Source of the DNA: Prevotella sp.
GTDB lineage: Bacteria; Bacteroidota; Bacteroidia; Bacteroidales; Bacteroidaceae
Direction of reading: 5' to 3'
Length of the DNA: 53,005 bases
Assembly (NCBI GenBank): GCA_024681875.1
Contig: JAILAA010000190.1
Coordinates: 1 to 53,005, forward strand
Position numbers and translations under genes: made by a program. Shown piece by piece: positions 27,538-36,136 of this stretch (its first letter is position 1; each line of letters begins with the position of its first letter). The notes beneath the pieces were generated by a model, which worked only from the letters and a program-made list of their open reading frames with translations, searched no databases and was not told the DNA's origin.

Positions 27538-30432
27538 ATGAACAGACTTTTTCTCTTGTTGCTCCTCCTGTTTTCTGCGCTCTCTACCAGGGCACAGATG
27601 GACGACAGGCCCCTTTCGATTAGTGGTCAGTTGCTGGATGCAGACACAAAGGAACCTGTACAGCTGGTCACTATACAGCTTTTTGCTGCTCCTGACAGTA
27701 CCTTTGTTGGTGGTACCGTTTCCGACGAAAAGGGCAATTTCAGCTTGCAGGCTCCGTCAAATGGTAACTACAGGCTGAAGTTTTCTTTTGTGGGCTACCA
27801 GACATTCCAGCGTGAGGTGACATTACGTCGCAATCAGAGTCAGGATCTGGGCGACTTGTTATTGTCGCCCGATGCTATCACCCTGAAGGAGGCCGTAGTG
27901 TCGGGCCGCGCGGCGCAAGTCATTGTCAAGAAAGATACATTGGTGTATAATCCCGAGGCATACCGCACGCCCGAGGGCTCGCCCATTGAGGAACTTATAA
28001 AGCGGATGCCTGGTGCCGAAGTCGACGAAGACGGCACCATCACTATCAACGGCAAGGAGGTGAAAAAGATTCTGCTCGATGGGAAAGAGTTTATGCTGGG
28101 CGATGTGGAAACAGCGTTGAAGAATCTGCCTGTTAGCATCATCCAGAACGTGAAGTTCTACGACCAACAGAGCGACCAGGCGCGCATTACTGGCATCGAG
28201 GACGGCAACAAGGAAACTGTACTCGACTTCACCATCAAGAAGGGCATGAACCGCGGCTATATGACCAACATCGACTTGGCTGGAGGCACCCATCATCGCT
28301 ATGCTTCGCGTGGTATGGGGTCCAGCTTTACCGATAAGACCCGCTTCGTACTGATGGGCAACTTTAATAACAAGGAGGAGAACGCTGGATGGTGGAACCG
28401 TCGCGGTCTGAATGCCCGCAAGATGTTGGGCACCAACCTGAACTATGACGACGGAGAGAAATTGAAGATGGATGCATCGGTACGTTGGAACCATCGCGAT
28501 GGCGATAATGCTAACGAGAATGCTTCCGAGAACTTCTACTCGCAGACCTCGCGCACCTTCTCCAACAGCCGTTCAAACAGTTACTCTCGCAGCAATACTT
28601 GGAATGGGAACGTCCGCTTAGAGTGGAAGCCAGACACGCTGACCAATATCCTGATGCGTGCCAACGGCAGTCTCGGCAATAATGACGGCATTTCAGTCTC
28701 AACATCCGCTACCTTCGATGCCGATCCTTATCTTTACTCAGAAGACCCATTGGCTTCATTGGTTCCATTGGCTCCATATCTCATAAACAACAGTAAGGGC
28801 GCCAACCTCAGCTATGGCGAAAGCAAGAACGCATGGGCCATGCTGCAGTTCTACCGAAAGCTGAATCAGCGTGGACGAAATGTTACTATGCGCGTAGAGG
28901 GTAACATGGGCGACAATGATAACCGTAATACTTCGAACAATGAGGTACAGTTGCATCGCGTGGATGACTCTTACTATACTGCCCGCTATAGTACTACACC
29001 TTCTGACAATAGTGGTTATGTCCTGAGTGCCCTCTATAGCGAGCCCCTATGGAAGGGTGCACACCTGCAAGCCAATTACGAGCTGCGCTACAGCCAGAAT
29101 AAGAGCGACCGCAGGACCTATGATTTCTCAAATCTCGCTCAAAATCCTTTCACAGGCATTACTCCCGTCTACCGCGACTGGGACACTTGGCTCGATCCCG
29201 TTTCTACGGCAGGCCTGAGTGATCCATTGGCTCCATATCTTGACGATTCGCTCAGTCGCTATTCCGAGTATAAGAACTATACCCACAACATCCGTCTCAC
29301 TCTGCGCCACTATCAGGAGGAGTATGACTACAACGTAGGCTTCCTCGTGCAGCCCCAGCACTCCAATTTCATTCAGGACTACCGCGGTCATTATGTTGAT
29401 ACCATTCGCAATGTCATCAACCTTACCCCCACCGTCGACTTTCACTATAAGTTCAGTGACCAACAGAGCATCTGGCTGCACTATCGTGGCGACACCCGCC
29501 AGCCTGAAATCACTCAGTTGCTCGAGATTCGTGACGACTCTAATCCGCTTTATGTCACTACGGGTAACCGCGGCCTGAAACCGCAGTTTACTAATTCGCT
29601 GAACGTCTATTACAATAACTATATCCAGAAGTTTAAGCGCTCCATCGTGGTATATGGTAACTACCGTCATATCCGCAATAGCATCTCGAATATGGTGCGC
29701 TATAATCCCGAGACGGGCGGTAGCGAGTCGCGTCCTGAGAACATCAACGGCAATTGGAACGCAGACGGTGGCTTTACCTTTAACACTGCTATCGACTCTA
29801 CCGCCCATTGGAATGTCGGTACTGACACCCGTCTGCGCTACAACCACTATGTCAGCTATGTCAGTCTCAGCGGCACCAGTAATTCCAGTAGCCTCATTAG
29901 TTCAAAAAACACCACAAAGACTACTAATCTTAACCAGCGCCTCAATGCCAGCTTCCGCAACGACTGGTTAGAGGTGACCATCGACGGCAATGTCAACTAT
30001 CAGCATTCACGCAACGAGTTGCAGCCCAATGCTAACCTCGATACTTGGCGTTTTGGCTATGGTGGACAGGTAATGTTCCGCCTGCCTAATGATTTTGAAA
30101 TATCCACCAACCTGCACGAGAACAGTCGTCGAGGCTACAATGACCCCTCGTCAAACACCAATGAGCTCATTTGGAACGGACAAATATCCAAGGCTTTCCT
30201 CAAGTCGAAGACGCTTGTCGTCGCTCTGAATTTTTATGACCTCCTTGGTCAGCAGTCGAACTATGAGCGGTGGGTCAATGCCACGGGGCGTAGCGATACC
30301 CGCTACAACAGCATCAACTCGTATGCCATGCTGCACGTGCGCTATCGTCTGAATATGTTTGGGGGAAAGGTCGATACCGAGGGACGCTATGACAAAAAAT
30401 GGGGCAATAGCGACCGCCGCCGCAGCCAGTAA
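27538..30432 (+). CDS. Outer-membrane beta-barrel family protein (TonB-receptor-like)
   Basis: 964 residues. Signal peptide MNRLFLLLLLLFSALSTRAQ, then a carboxypeptidase-regulatory-like beta-sandwich (ISGQLLDADTKEPVQLVTIQLF; GNFSLQAPSNGNYRLKFSFVGYQ), a plug-like part (LIKRMPGAEVDEDGTITINGKEVKKILLDGKEF) and a long C-terminal barrel. This matches the 'outer membrane beta-barrel protein' group of Bacteroidetes that lack a clear TonB box. The C-terminus (GNSDRRRSQ) does not end in the aromatic residue typical of barrels. Its ligand is unknown. A 9-bp CCATTGGCT repeat is in frame at 28745-28780. Confidence 0.85.
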   Translation: MNRLFLLLLLLFSALSTRAQMDDRPLSISGQLLDADTKEPVQLVTIQLFAAPDSTFVGGTVSDEKGNFSLQAPSNGNYRLKFSFVGYQTFQREVTLRRNQSQDLGDLLLSPDAITLKEAVVSGRAAQVIVKKDTLVYNPEAYRTPEGSPIEELIKRMPGAEVDEDGTITINGKEVKKILLDGKEFMLGDVETALKNLPVSIIQNVKFYDQQSDQARITGIEDGNKETVLDFTIKKGMNRGYMTNIDLAGGTHHRYASRGMGSSFTDKTRFVLMGNFNNKEENAGWWNRRGLNARKMLGTNLNYDDGEKLKMDASVRWNHRDGDNANENASENFYSQTSRTFSNSRSNSYSRSNTWNGNVRLEWKPDTLTNILMRANGSLGNNDGISVSTSATFDADPYLYSEDPLASLVPLAPYLINNSKGANLSYGESKNAWAMLQFYRKLNQRGRNVTMRVEGNMGDNDNRNTSNNEVQLHRVDDSYYTARYSTTPSDNSGYVLSALYSEPLWKGAHLQANYELRYSQNKSDRRTYDFSNLAQNPFTGITPVYRDWDTWLDPVSTAGLSDPLAPYLDDSLSRYSEYKNYTHNIRLTLRHYQEEYDYNVGFLVQPQHSNFIQDYRGHYVDTIRNVINLTPTVDFHYKFSDQQSIWLHYRGDTRQPEITQLLEIRDDSNPLYVTTGNRGLKPQFTNSLNVYYNNYIQKFKRSIVVYGNYRHIRNSISNMVRYNPETGGSESRPENINGNWNADGGFTFNTAIDSTAHWNVGTDTRLRYNHYVSYVSLSGTSNSSSLISSKNTTKTTNLNQRLNASFRNDWLEVTIDGNVNYQHSRNELQPNANLDTWRFGYGGQVMFRLPNDFEISTNLHENSRRGYNDPSSNTNELIWNGQISKAFLKSKTLVVALNFYDLLGQQSNYERWVNATGRSDTRYNSINSYAMLHVRYRLNMFGGKVDTEGRYDKKWGNSDRRRSQ
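28745..28780 (+). repeat. 9-bp CCATTGGCT repeats in the beta-barrel gene
   Basis: Units CCATTGGCT, TCATTGGTT, CCATTGGCT, CCATATC encode PLASLVPLAPYL. The end block CCATTGGCTCCATATCT recurs at 29224-29240 in the same gene, encoding PLAPYL again. Confidence 0.75.
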
Positions 30433-30467
30433 TCTCTAATACAGGCGGGGTAATACGATGATGTCGA

Positions 30468-31142
30468 CTATTTAAGCAGGTCTGGGCGCAAACGTCGTGT
30501 GCGCTCCATGGCCTGTTCCAGTTCCCAGTTGCGAATCTTAGCTTCATTACCGCTAAGCAGGATTTCGGGCACTTTCCAGCCTTTATAGTCAGCGGGACGA
30601 GTGTAGATGGGGGCTGCCAGTAAGTCGTCCTGAAAGCAGTCGCTTAGGGCACTTTGTTCGTCGCCAATGACGCCAGGTACAACACGCACGATAGCGTCGG
30701 CCATGATGGCTGCAGCCAGTTCGCCGCCAGTGAGCACATAGTCACCAATGCTAATCTCTCGAGTGATGAGATGGTCGCGCACGCGCTGGTCAATACCTTT
30801 ATAGTGTCCGCACAGGATGATGATGTTCCGAAGCATTGACAGCTCGTTGGCTACATGCTGGTTGAACTGCTCACCATCAGGCGAGGTGAAGATGACCTCG
30901 TCGTACTCCCTTTCTTCTTTCAGTGCGGTGATGCAGCGGTCAATGGGCTCGCATTGCATCACCATGCCTGCGCTTCCGCCATAGGGATAATCATCTACGC
31001 GACGCCACTTGTCTAAAGTGTAGTCGCGTAGGTTGTGCAGGCGTATTTCTGCTAGTCCCTTTTTCTCTGCACGGGCCAGTATGCTCTCGTGCACGAAACC
31101 CTCAATCATTTCGGGCAGGACAGTGATGATGTCAATTCTCAC
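30468..31142 (-). CDS. trmD: tRNA (guanine-N1-)-methyltransferase
   Basis: 224 residues with a GTG start ([17 protein letters not shown]). SPOUT-family trefoil-knot motifs are visible: [28 protein letters not shown] and the interdomain linker before the C-terminal helical domain ([24 protein letters not shown]). It makes m1G37 in tRNAs, which prevents frameshifting. The usual neighbours rplS/rpsP are absent; here it follows the sigma factor gene with a 25-bp spacer. Confidence 0.95.
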   Translation of the reverse strand: MRIDIITVLPEMIEGFVHESILARAEKKGLAEIRLHNLRDYTLDKWRRVDDYPYGGSAGMVMQCEPIDRCITALKEEREYDEVIFTSPDGEQFNQHVANELSMLRNIIILCGHYKGIDQRVRDHLITREISIGDYVLTGGELAAAIMADAIVRVVPGVIGDEQSALSDCFQDDLLAAPIYTRPADYKGWKVPEILLSGNEAKIRNWELEQAMERTRRLRPDLLK

Positions 31143-31167
31143 CCTTAAATCCTTTTACCTTTTAACC
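31140..31167 (-). repeat. Heptamer array in the trmD leader
   Basis: On the minus strand, units AAGGTTA, AAAGGTA, AAAGGAT, TTAAGG run from the rpoD stop codon to the GTG start of trmD. The first unit includes the stop codon and the last is followed directly by GTG. Confidence 0.7.
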
Positions 31168-32040
31168 TTAACCAAGGTATTTCATCAGGATTCTTGCATT
31201 GCCTGAATCACGAAGCTTGGCGATGCTTTTCTCACGTATCTGACGTACGCGTTCACGAGTGAGGCCCAGCTGGTCGCCAATCTCCTCGAGACCTTTCTCA
31301 TGGCAGCCAATGCCGAAACATTCACGGATGATGGTTATCTCACGCTCCTTCAGAACGCGGTTGAGCACGGCGTTCAGCTCCTGTGCCATCGACTCGTGAT
31401 CTACCTGACGGTCGGTGCGCGAATCGTCGCCAGAGGCCATGACATCGAGCATACAGTTGTCTTCACCATCCTGGAAGGGAGCGTCGATGCTGACGTGATG
31501 TCCGTCGGCCATCATCGACTGACCGATTTTCTCCTCGTCCATGTCGGTAGCTTCGGCCAGTTCACTCACCGAGGGATGACGCTGATTCTCCTGCTCGAAC
31601 TTGTTGATTTCGTGGCTGATTTTATTCAGCGAGCCAACTTGATTCAGTGGCAGGCGCACAATACGGCTCTGCTCGGCAATGGCCTGCAGAATGCTCTGTC
31701 GAATCCACCACACGGCATAGCTGATAAATTTAAAACCGCGTGTCTCGTCAAATTTCTGTGCTGCCTTGATAAGGCCGATGTTGCCTTCGTCAATCAGGTC
31801 GGTCAAGGTCAACCCTTGGTGCTGGTACTGCTTGGCCACCGAGACGACGAAGCGCAGGTTTGCAGTCACCAACTTGTCTTTGGCACGCTCGCCCTCCGGG
31901 CCTCCTTTACGGATTTTCTGGGCCAGCTCTATCTCCTCATCAATGCTGATGAGAGGAGCACGGCCAATTTCCACAAGGTACTTGTCGAGGGCTTCGCTCG
32001 AGCGGTTGGTGATACTCTTCTGAATCTTTAGCTGTCTCAT
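31168..32040 (-). CDS. rpoD: Primary RNA polymerase sigma factor (Bacteroidetes type)
   Basis: 290 residues, the size of sigma-ABfr, lacking region 1.1 and the non-conserved insert. Region 1.2 is near residues 14-50 (SSEALDKYLVEIGRAPLISIDEE), 2.3-2.4 at GFKFISYAVWWIRQSILQAIAEQ, region 3 at LNKISHEINKFEQENQRHPSVSEL, and the region 4 HTH near RERVRQIREKSIAKLRDS. Recognises the TTTG / TAnnTTTG promoters seen in this window. A promoter box lies about 70 bp upstream with a palindrome in the leader. Confidence 0.97.
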   Translation of the reverse strand: MRQLKIQKSITNRSSEALDKYLVEIGRAPLISIDEEIELAQKIRKGGPEGERAKDKLVTANLRFVVSVAKQYQHQGLTLTDLIDEGNIGLIKAAQKFDETRGFKFISYAVWWIRQSILQAIAEQSRIVRLPLNQVGSLNKISHEINKFEQENQRHPSVSELAEATDMDEEKIGQSMMADGHHVSIDAPFQDGEDNCMLDVMASGDDSRTDRQVDHESMAQELNAVLNRVLKEREITIIRECFGIGCHEKGLEEIGDQLGLTRERVRQIREKSIAKLRDSGNARILMKYLG

Positions 32041-32076
32041 CCTTCTACTTTTTTCTTCTTAACTGTCTGAAATTTA

Positions 32077-32094
32077 GCCCTATACATATAGGGC
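32077..32094. promoter_or_regulatory. Palindrome in the rpoD leader
   Basis: GCCCTATA-CA-TATAGGGC is a perfect 8-bp dyad with a 2-bp centre, between the promoter box and the rpoD ATG. It is too tight for an RNA hairpin but suited to a dimeric DNA-binding protein. Confidence 0.5.
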
Positions 32095-32108
32095 CATCAT
32101 AAAGCGAT

Positions 32109-32117
32109 GCAAAATTA
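32109..32117 (-). promoter_or_regulatory. -7 promoter box of rpoD
   Basis: TAATTTTGC on the minus strand fits TAnnTTTG. Located 69 bp from the ATG and divergent from the box at 32212. Confidence 0.7.
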
Positions 32118-32211
32118 CAAAAAATATTTAATATGTGTATCATTTTTTAGTTAAAAATTATAAAGTACAGTAAGTTGTCTCTTTCTTCTTGCAAGATAGA
32201 TAGAATATGAT

Positions 32212-32219
32212 TACTTTTG
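32212..32219 (+). promoter_or_regulatory. -7 promoter box of the DUF4832-like gene
   Basis: TACTTTTG fits TAnnTTTG, 33 bp before the ATG at 32252. It overlaps the earlier in-frame ATG (32207), so that start is unlikely. Confidence 0.6.
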
Positions 32220-32251
32220 TAGTCGTCTACGAAAATGCCTTGGCAATTGTG

Positions 32252-33724
32252 ATGAAATGCATAAAAAAATCGGAATTGACGGCCTTTTTTGTCGTCTTGT
32301 CCGTAATTTCGACAATGGCTCAAACTTGGTGCGATGTGCCGCTTAGGCGGGCAATCACCCATCCGCAGCCCATGACGGGATTGGTCTTATGGCCCGACGA
32401 AGCTGCGGAGCGCAACGCTGACTATGGCAAATGCATACAGCTGGAGTTCTCTTATTGTCTGCCGTGCAAGGTGGTGATGGGATGTCAGGACGACGGCACT
32501 ATACTATATGACTGGAATAGCTTTGATTGTTTGCTTGACCAAGTCGCCTCGCGCGGTCACCAGTTAGTGGCTCGATTTCGCTATGAGTACCCCTCAGGTA
32601 CTGATGTTGATGGGAAAAAGGGCACCACTGCAGTTCCTGACTACATCAAGCAGCGCAACGACTACCATGAGACCTATGCGAAAAACCCTGGCAGCGACGG
32701 TCCTACTTATTACGCAGATTGGAGCAATGCTGAGTTGCAGCGCTTCACCCTGCAATTCTATGCCGACTTTTCCGCGCGCTATGCCCACGACCCGCGGTTG
32801 GCTTTTCTTGAGGTGGGTTTTGGCCACTGGGCAGAGTATCATATCTATGGTACCAAGTTGCAGCTGGGTGTCAATTTCCCTTCAAAAGATTTTCAGAGAC
32901 TTTTCTTCCTGCACATGAGTCAGGTGGCTGATGGTCTGCCCTGGCTGGTGTCTGTCGATGCCTGCGATGACGAATATTCTCCAGTAGTAGACGACGTTGA
33001 GCTGATGGCCTTGACCTTTGGCTTGTTTGATGACTCTTTCATGCACAAGGACCATGAGTTAGGCACGGCCGACGGCTACAACGAGAAGTGCTGGAATGTT
33101 ATCGGACAGGGCACACGTTGGCACACAGGAGTATGTGGCGGAGAAATCAGCTATTACAAGGACAGCGACCAGCGCAACTTTCTCAATCCTGCAGGCATGT
33201 ATGGCCATACATGGGAAGAGCAGGCCGCAAAATATCATATCACTTTTATGATTGCCAACGACGCTCCTGGCAGTGCCTACGCAACGCCGGAGCGTTTTCG
33301 CGAGGCATCACTGGCTACTGGTTATAGGCTGGTTGTCAAAAGGTGCCAGACCGATGGAGAAACTACGCGTCTGCTTGTTGCTAACGAGGGCATTGCCCCT
33401 CTCTACCGTGATGCCTGGTTTACTGTGGGTAATGTGCGTTCCGGCCAGACGTTGCGCGGATTGCTGCCTGGCTGTGAGCTATGGGTCGATGTTGCGGCTG
33501 TGCCTAAGTCCGACGGCAGTGACATCTGCATCAGTAGTGACGCCATCCTGCCTCAGCAGGACATCGAGTTCTGTGCCGACATCAGTTCCGCCTCCTGTAT
33601 CGCCCTGCCTCCATCTACATCAGATGTCAAGGTGTGCCACAATCTCGCTGGACAGTGCACAGTTAACGTCGGCAGAGGACTTGTCATCATGGGCAACGCA
33701 AAATATGTGCGGAAGAAGAAATGA
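32252..33724 (+). CDS. Secreted DUF4832-like protein with a type IX-like C-terminal tail
   Basis: 490 residues from ATG 32252. MKCIKKSELTAFFVVLSVISTMAQ is a signal peptide. The body contains barrel-like segments (VLWPDEAAERNADYGKCIQLEFSY; LVARFRYEYPSGTD; PRLAFLEVGFGHWAEYH; YGHTWEEQAAKYHITFMIAND) typical of DUF4832 proteins, which resemble GH42/GH10-type TIM barrels with a C-terminal beta domain. The last 30 residues (CHNLAGQCTVNVGRGLVIMGNAKYVRKKK) match the 'YNLAGQ...KGLYIVNGKKYV.K' pattern of Prevotella sorting tails. Predicted surface carbohydrate-active enzyme; substrate unknown. Confidence 0.75.
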   Translation: MKCIKKSELTAFFVVLSVISTMAQTWCDVPLRRAITHPQPMTGLVLWPDEAAERNADYGKCIQLEFSYCLPCKVVMGCQDDGTILYDWNSFDCLLDQVASRGHQLVARFRYEYPSGTDVDGKKGTTAVPDYIKQRNDYHETYAKNPGSDGPTYYADWSNAELQRFTLQFYADFSARYAHDPRLAFLEVGFGHWAEYHIYGTKLQLGVNFPSKDFQRLFFLHMSQVADGLPWLVSVDACDDEYSPVVDDVELMALTFGLFDDSFMHKDHELGTADGYNEKCWNVIGQGTRWHTGVCGGEISYYKDSDQRNFLNPAGMYGHTWEEQAAKYHITFMIANDAPGSAYATPERFREASLATGYRLVVKRCQTDGETTRLLVANEGIAPLYRDAWFTVGNVRSGQTLRGLLPGCELWVDVAAVPKSDGSDICISSDAILPQQDIEFCADISSASCIALPPSTSDVKVCHNLAGQCTVNVGRGLVIMGNAKYVRKKK

Positions 33725-33762
33725 CCAGGTAATCAAACAAACTGAAATCTAAGTTCGCTGTT

Positions 33763-34665
33763 ATGGAAGTAAAGAAAGATTCTCTGAAGGCATGGCTGTT
33801 GGCCGCAAGACCAAAAACACTGACAGGTGCTGCCGTCCCTGTGATGATCGGGCTGGCAATTGCCTGGACCGATGCTGAAGTGCATTACATGCCGGAAACG
33901 TTCAGCTGGACGGCGGCAGTGCTCTGCTTGCTCTTTGCCTTTATCATGCAGATTGACGCTAACTTCGTGAACGACTTCGTGGACTATGCCCGTGGCGCAG
34001 ACGACCGTGAGACGCGTTTGGGACCTGAACGCGCTTGTACACAAGGTTGGGTGAGTATTGATAAGATGAAACAGGCCATTGCCGGCACCACATGCTTGGC
34101 ATGTCTCGTCGGGCTGCCGCTGGTGTGGTATGGCGGATTGGAGATGATTGCTGTTGGTGCGCTTTGCGTGGTGTTCTGTTTTCTATACACCACCCATCTC
34201 TCCTATATGGGCCTTGGCGATATGCTTGTATTAGTGTTCTTCGGGCTGGTGCCAGTTTGCATCACTTACTATATCCAACTTCATTCGGTCACAGCTGAGG
34301 TGGTGGTGGCTTCCGTAGCGTGTGGCCTGGTCATTGATGCATTGCTGCTGGTAAATAACTTTCGCGACCGCGACACCGACCTGAAAGCAGGCAAACGCAC
34401 ATTGGTAGTACGCATTGGGGCCAAATGCTCGCTGATGCTCTACGTGGGAGTGGGTGTAATGGCCTGTGCGCTGGGTGTAGTCTTTGGCTTGAATGGCCAC
34501 TGGATGGCCTTTGTGCTACCTTTATTGTATCTTGTGCTTCATCTGTTTACTTATTTGAAGATGAAGAAGATATGGTATGGACGTGCTCTCAACGAGTGTT
34601 TGGGAGAGACTGCACGTAATATTTTTATCTACGGTCTGATGGTAAGCATCGGATGTTTGTTCTAA
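33763..34665 (+). CDS. menA: 1,4-dihydroxy-2-naphthoate octaprenyltransferase
   Basis: 300 residues, UbiA-type prenyltransferase with eight or nine membrane helices. LLAARPKTLTGAAVPVMIGLA starts the family; the two Asp-rich motifs are NDFVDYARGADD (DX3D region) and NNFRDRDTDLKAGKRTLVVRIG. It attaches the isoprenoid tail to DHNA in menaquinone synthesis. No other men genes are nearby, as is common. It faces pyrI with an 18-bp gap. Confidence 0.94.
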   Translation: MEVKKDSLKAWLLAARPKTLTGAAVPVMIGLAIAWTDAEVHYMPETFSWTAAVLCLLFAFIMQIDANFVNDFVDYARGADDRETRLGPERACTQGWVSIDKMKQAIAGTTCLACLVGLPLVWYGGLEMIAVGALCVVFCFLYTTHLSYMGLGDMLVLVFFGLVPVCITYYIQLHSVTAEVVVASVACGLVIDALLLVNNFRDRDTDLKAGKRTLVVRIGAKCSLMLYVGVGVMACALGVVFGLNGHWMAFVLPLLYLVLHLFTYLKMKKIWYGRALNECLGETARNIFIYGLMVSIGCLF

Positions 34666-34674
34666 TCGAACATC
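34650..34674. terminator. Possible bidirectional hairpin between menA and pyrI
   Basis: GGATGTT and AACATCC can pair around an 11-nt loop across the menA stop codon. There is no long T run, so termination is only suggested by the convergent genes. Confidence 0.3.
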
Positions 34675-34683
34675 CAATCCCGT

Positions 34684-35130
34684 TTACAGCAGTTCTACAT
34701 GGCTGATGTCCTGCTCGCGTTCACAATAATGGCAGGTGAGGATGTTCCCATTGACGTGGAAGTGAGTGGCCATTGGCTCGTTGTTGGTGATGCACTTCGG
34801 GTTGTTGCATTTCACGATGCCGTGTATCTCGCTGGGTGTTTCCACAGTTTTCTTCTCCACCACCTCGTAGTCGCGGATGATGTTGAGGATGACGTTGGGA
34901 GCCACAACGGAGAGGCGGGAGATTTCGTCGTCGGTGAAAAACTTGTCGCTGACTTTGATGATGCCCTTGTTGCCTACCTTCACTGATGGGTAGTTGATGC
35001 CGATGGTGACGGGCGTCTTCAGGTCGAAGAGGCCGAGGAGGTTGGCCACCTGATAGGTCTTGGCGGCAGGGATATGGTCGATGACGGTGCCGTGCTCAAT
35101 GGCAGCAACGAGGCGTTCTTTCTTGTTCAT
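34684..35130 (-). CDS. pyrI: Aspartate carbamoyltransferase regulatory subunit
   Basis: 148 residues. The N-terminal allosteric domain starts [28 protein letters not shown], and the C-terminal zinc domain has four cysteines in [12 protein letters not shown] and CHYCERE. It assembles with PyrB as the ATCase holoenzyme and mediates nucleotide feedback. It follows pyrB with a 52-bp gap that is filled by a strict 8-bp array. Confidence 0.97.
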   Translation of the reverse strand: MNKKERLVAAIEHGTVIDHIPAAKTYQVANLLGLFDLKTPVTIGINYPSVKVGNKGIIKVSDKFFTDDEISRLSVVAPNVILNIIRDYEVVEKKTVETPSEIHGIVKCNNPKCITNNEPMATHFHVNGNILTCHYCEREQDISHVELL

Positions 35131-35180
35131 ATCTGTCGTTATTACGTTATAACGTTATTCCGTGATTACGATATTCCGAA
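35131..35180 (-). repeat. CG-N6 octamer array in the pyrI leader
   Basis: CG dinucleotides occur at 35137, 35145, 35153, 35161, 35169 and 35177, exactly 8 bp apart. Read in the sense direction the units are CGGAATAT, CGTAATCA, CGGAATAA, CGTTATAA, CGTAATAA, CGACAGAT, then ATG. Same family and orientation as the atpE and atpA leaders. Confidence 0.9.
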
Positions 35181-35182
35181 GG

Positions 35183-36118
35183 CTAAATAATCGTTTTGTC
35201 GGCTTTAACCTGCTCAAGGCTAATGCCGAGCACATCGGCGAAGATGGCCTCACGGGCAAAGAGTCCGTTGGCGGCCTGCTGAATATAGTAGGCGTGGGGG
35301 TTGTCATCCACATCCTGCGCAATCTCGTTGACGCGGGGTAGGGGATGGAGAATCTTCATGTTAGGCTTGCAGAGGCGCAGCATGTCGTTGTTGAGGATAT
35401 AGACGTTCTTCACCCGCTCATACTCCATGAGGTCGCTGAAGCGTTCCTTCTGCACACGCGTCATATAGATGATGTCGGCGTCCTGAATGACCTTCTCGTT
35501 GAAGGCCGTATGCTCCTGATAGCGGATGCTGTGCTCGTCGCAGTAAAGCTTGTACTCTTTTGGCATGGCCAACTCGCGCGGAGCCACAAAGTGGAATGTG
35601 GGGTTGAAGTGGCGCATGGCCATAATGAGCGAGTGGACGGTGCGGCCATACTTCAGATCGCCCACCAAATAAATGTTCAGGTTTTCCAATGTGCCCTGTG
35701 TCTTGTAGATGCTGTAGAGGTCGAGCATACACTGCGACGGATGCTGGTGAGCTCCGTCGCCGGCATTGACGATGGGCACAGGCGAAATCTCAGAAGCATA
35801 CTGTGCTGCACCCTCGATGTAGTGGCGCATGACAATGACGTCGGCATAGTTGGCCACCATGAGGATGGTGTCTTTCAGCGTCTCGCCCTTCGTGCCACTG
35901 GTCACTTTGGGGTCGGCAAAGCCGATAACGCGTGCACCGAGGCGGTTGGCAGCGGTCTCGAAACTAAGGCGGGTGCGGGTGCTGGGCTCGAAGAAGAGCG
36001 TGGCCACGACCTTGCCCTTCAGCAGCTCGCGGTTGGGATGGCGCTCAAACTCGCTGGCCATCTCTAACATGTAGAGAATCTTTTCGCGGGTGAGGTTTGC
36101 AATGGTTACGAAGTTCAT
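35183..36118 (-). CDS. pyrB: Aspartate carbamoyltransferase catalytic subunit
   Basis: 311 residues. Carbamoyl-phosphate site [13 protein letters not shown] near residue 45-57, then the 80s loop ([10 protein letters not shown]), [14 protein letters not shown], and the aspartate site in [10 protein letters not shown] and [14 protein letters not shown]. Condenses carbamoyl phosphate and aspartate in pyrimidine synthesis. It lies 18 bp after glmS, whose spacer is two AACTC-type octamers. Confidence 0.97.
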   Translation of the reverse strand: MNFVTIANLTREKILYMLEMASEFERHPNRELLKGKVVATLFFEPSTRTRLSFETAANRLGARVIGFADPKVTSGTKGETLKDTILMVANYADVIVMRHYIEGAAQYASEISPVPIVNAGDGAHQHPSQCMLDLYSIYKTQGTLENLNIYLVGDLKYGRTVHSLIMAMRHFNPTFHFVAPRELAMPKEYKLYCDEHSIRYQEHTAFNEKVIQDADIIYMTRVQKERFSDLMEYERVKNVYILNNDMLRLCKPNMKILHPLPRVNEIAQDVDDNPHAYYIQQAANGLFAREAIFADVLGISLEQVKADKTII

Positions 36119-36136
36119 GTCTAAAGAGTTGAGGAG
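36119..36136 (-). repeat. Short octamer repeat in the glmS-pyrB spacer
   Basis: On the minus strand, AACTCCTC and AACTCTTT fill the space between the glmS stop codon and the pyrB ATG. The CTCCTCAACTC core also occurs in the atpE-atpF hairpin arm. Confidence 0.5.

Noticed and set aside
31300..32031. 243-residue open frame antisense to rpoD
   Set aside because: rpoD is unmistakable on the minus strand; the antisense product has no motifs.
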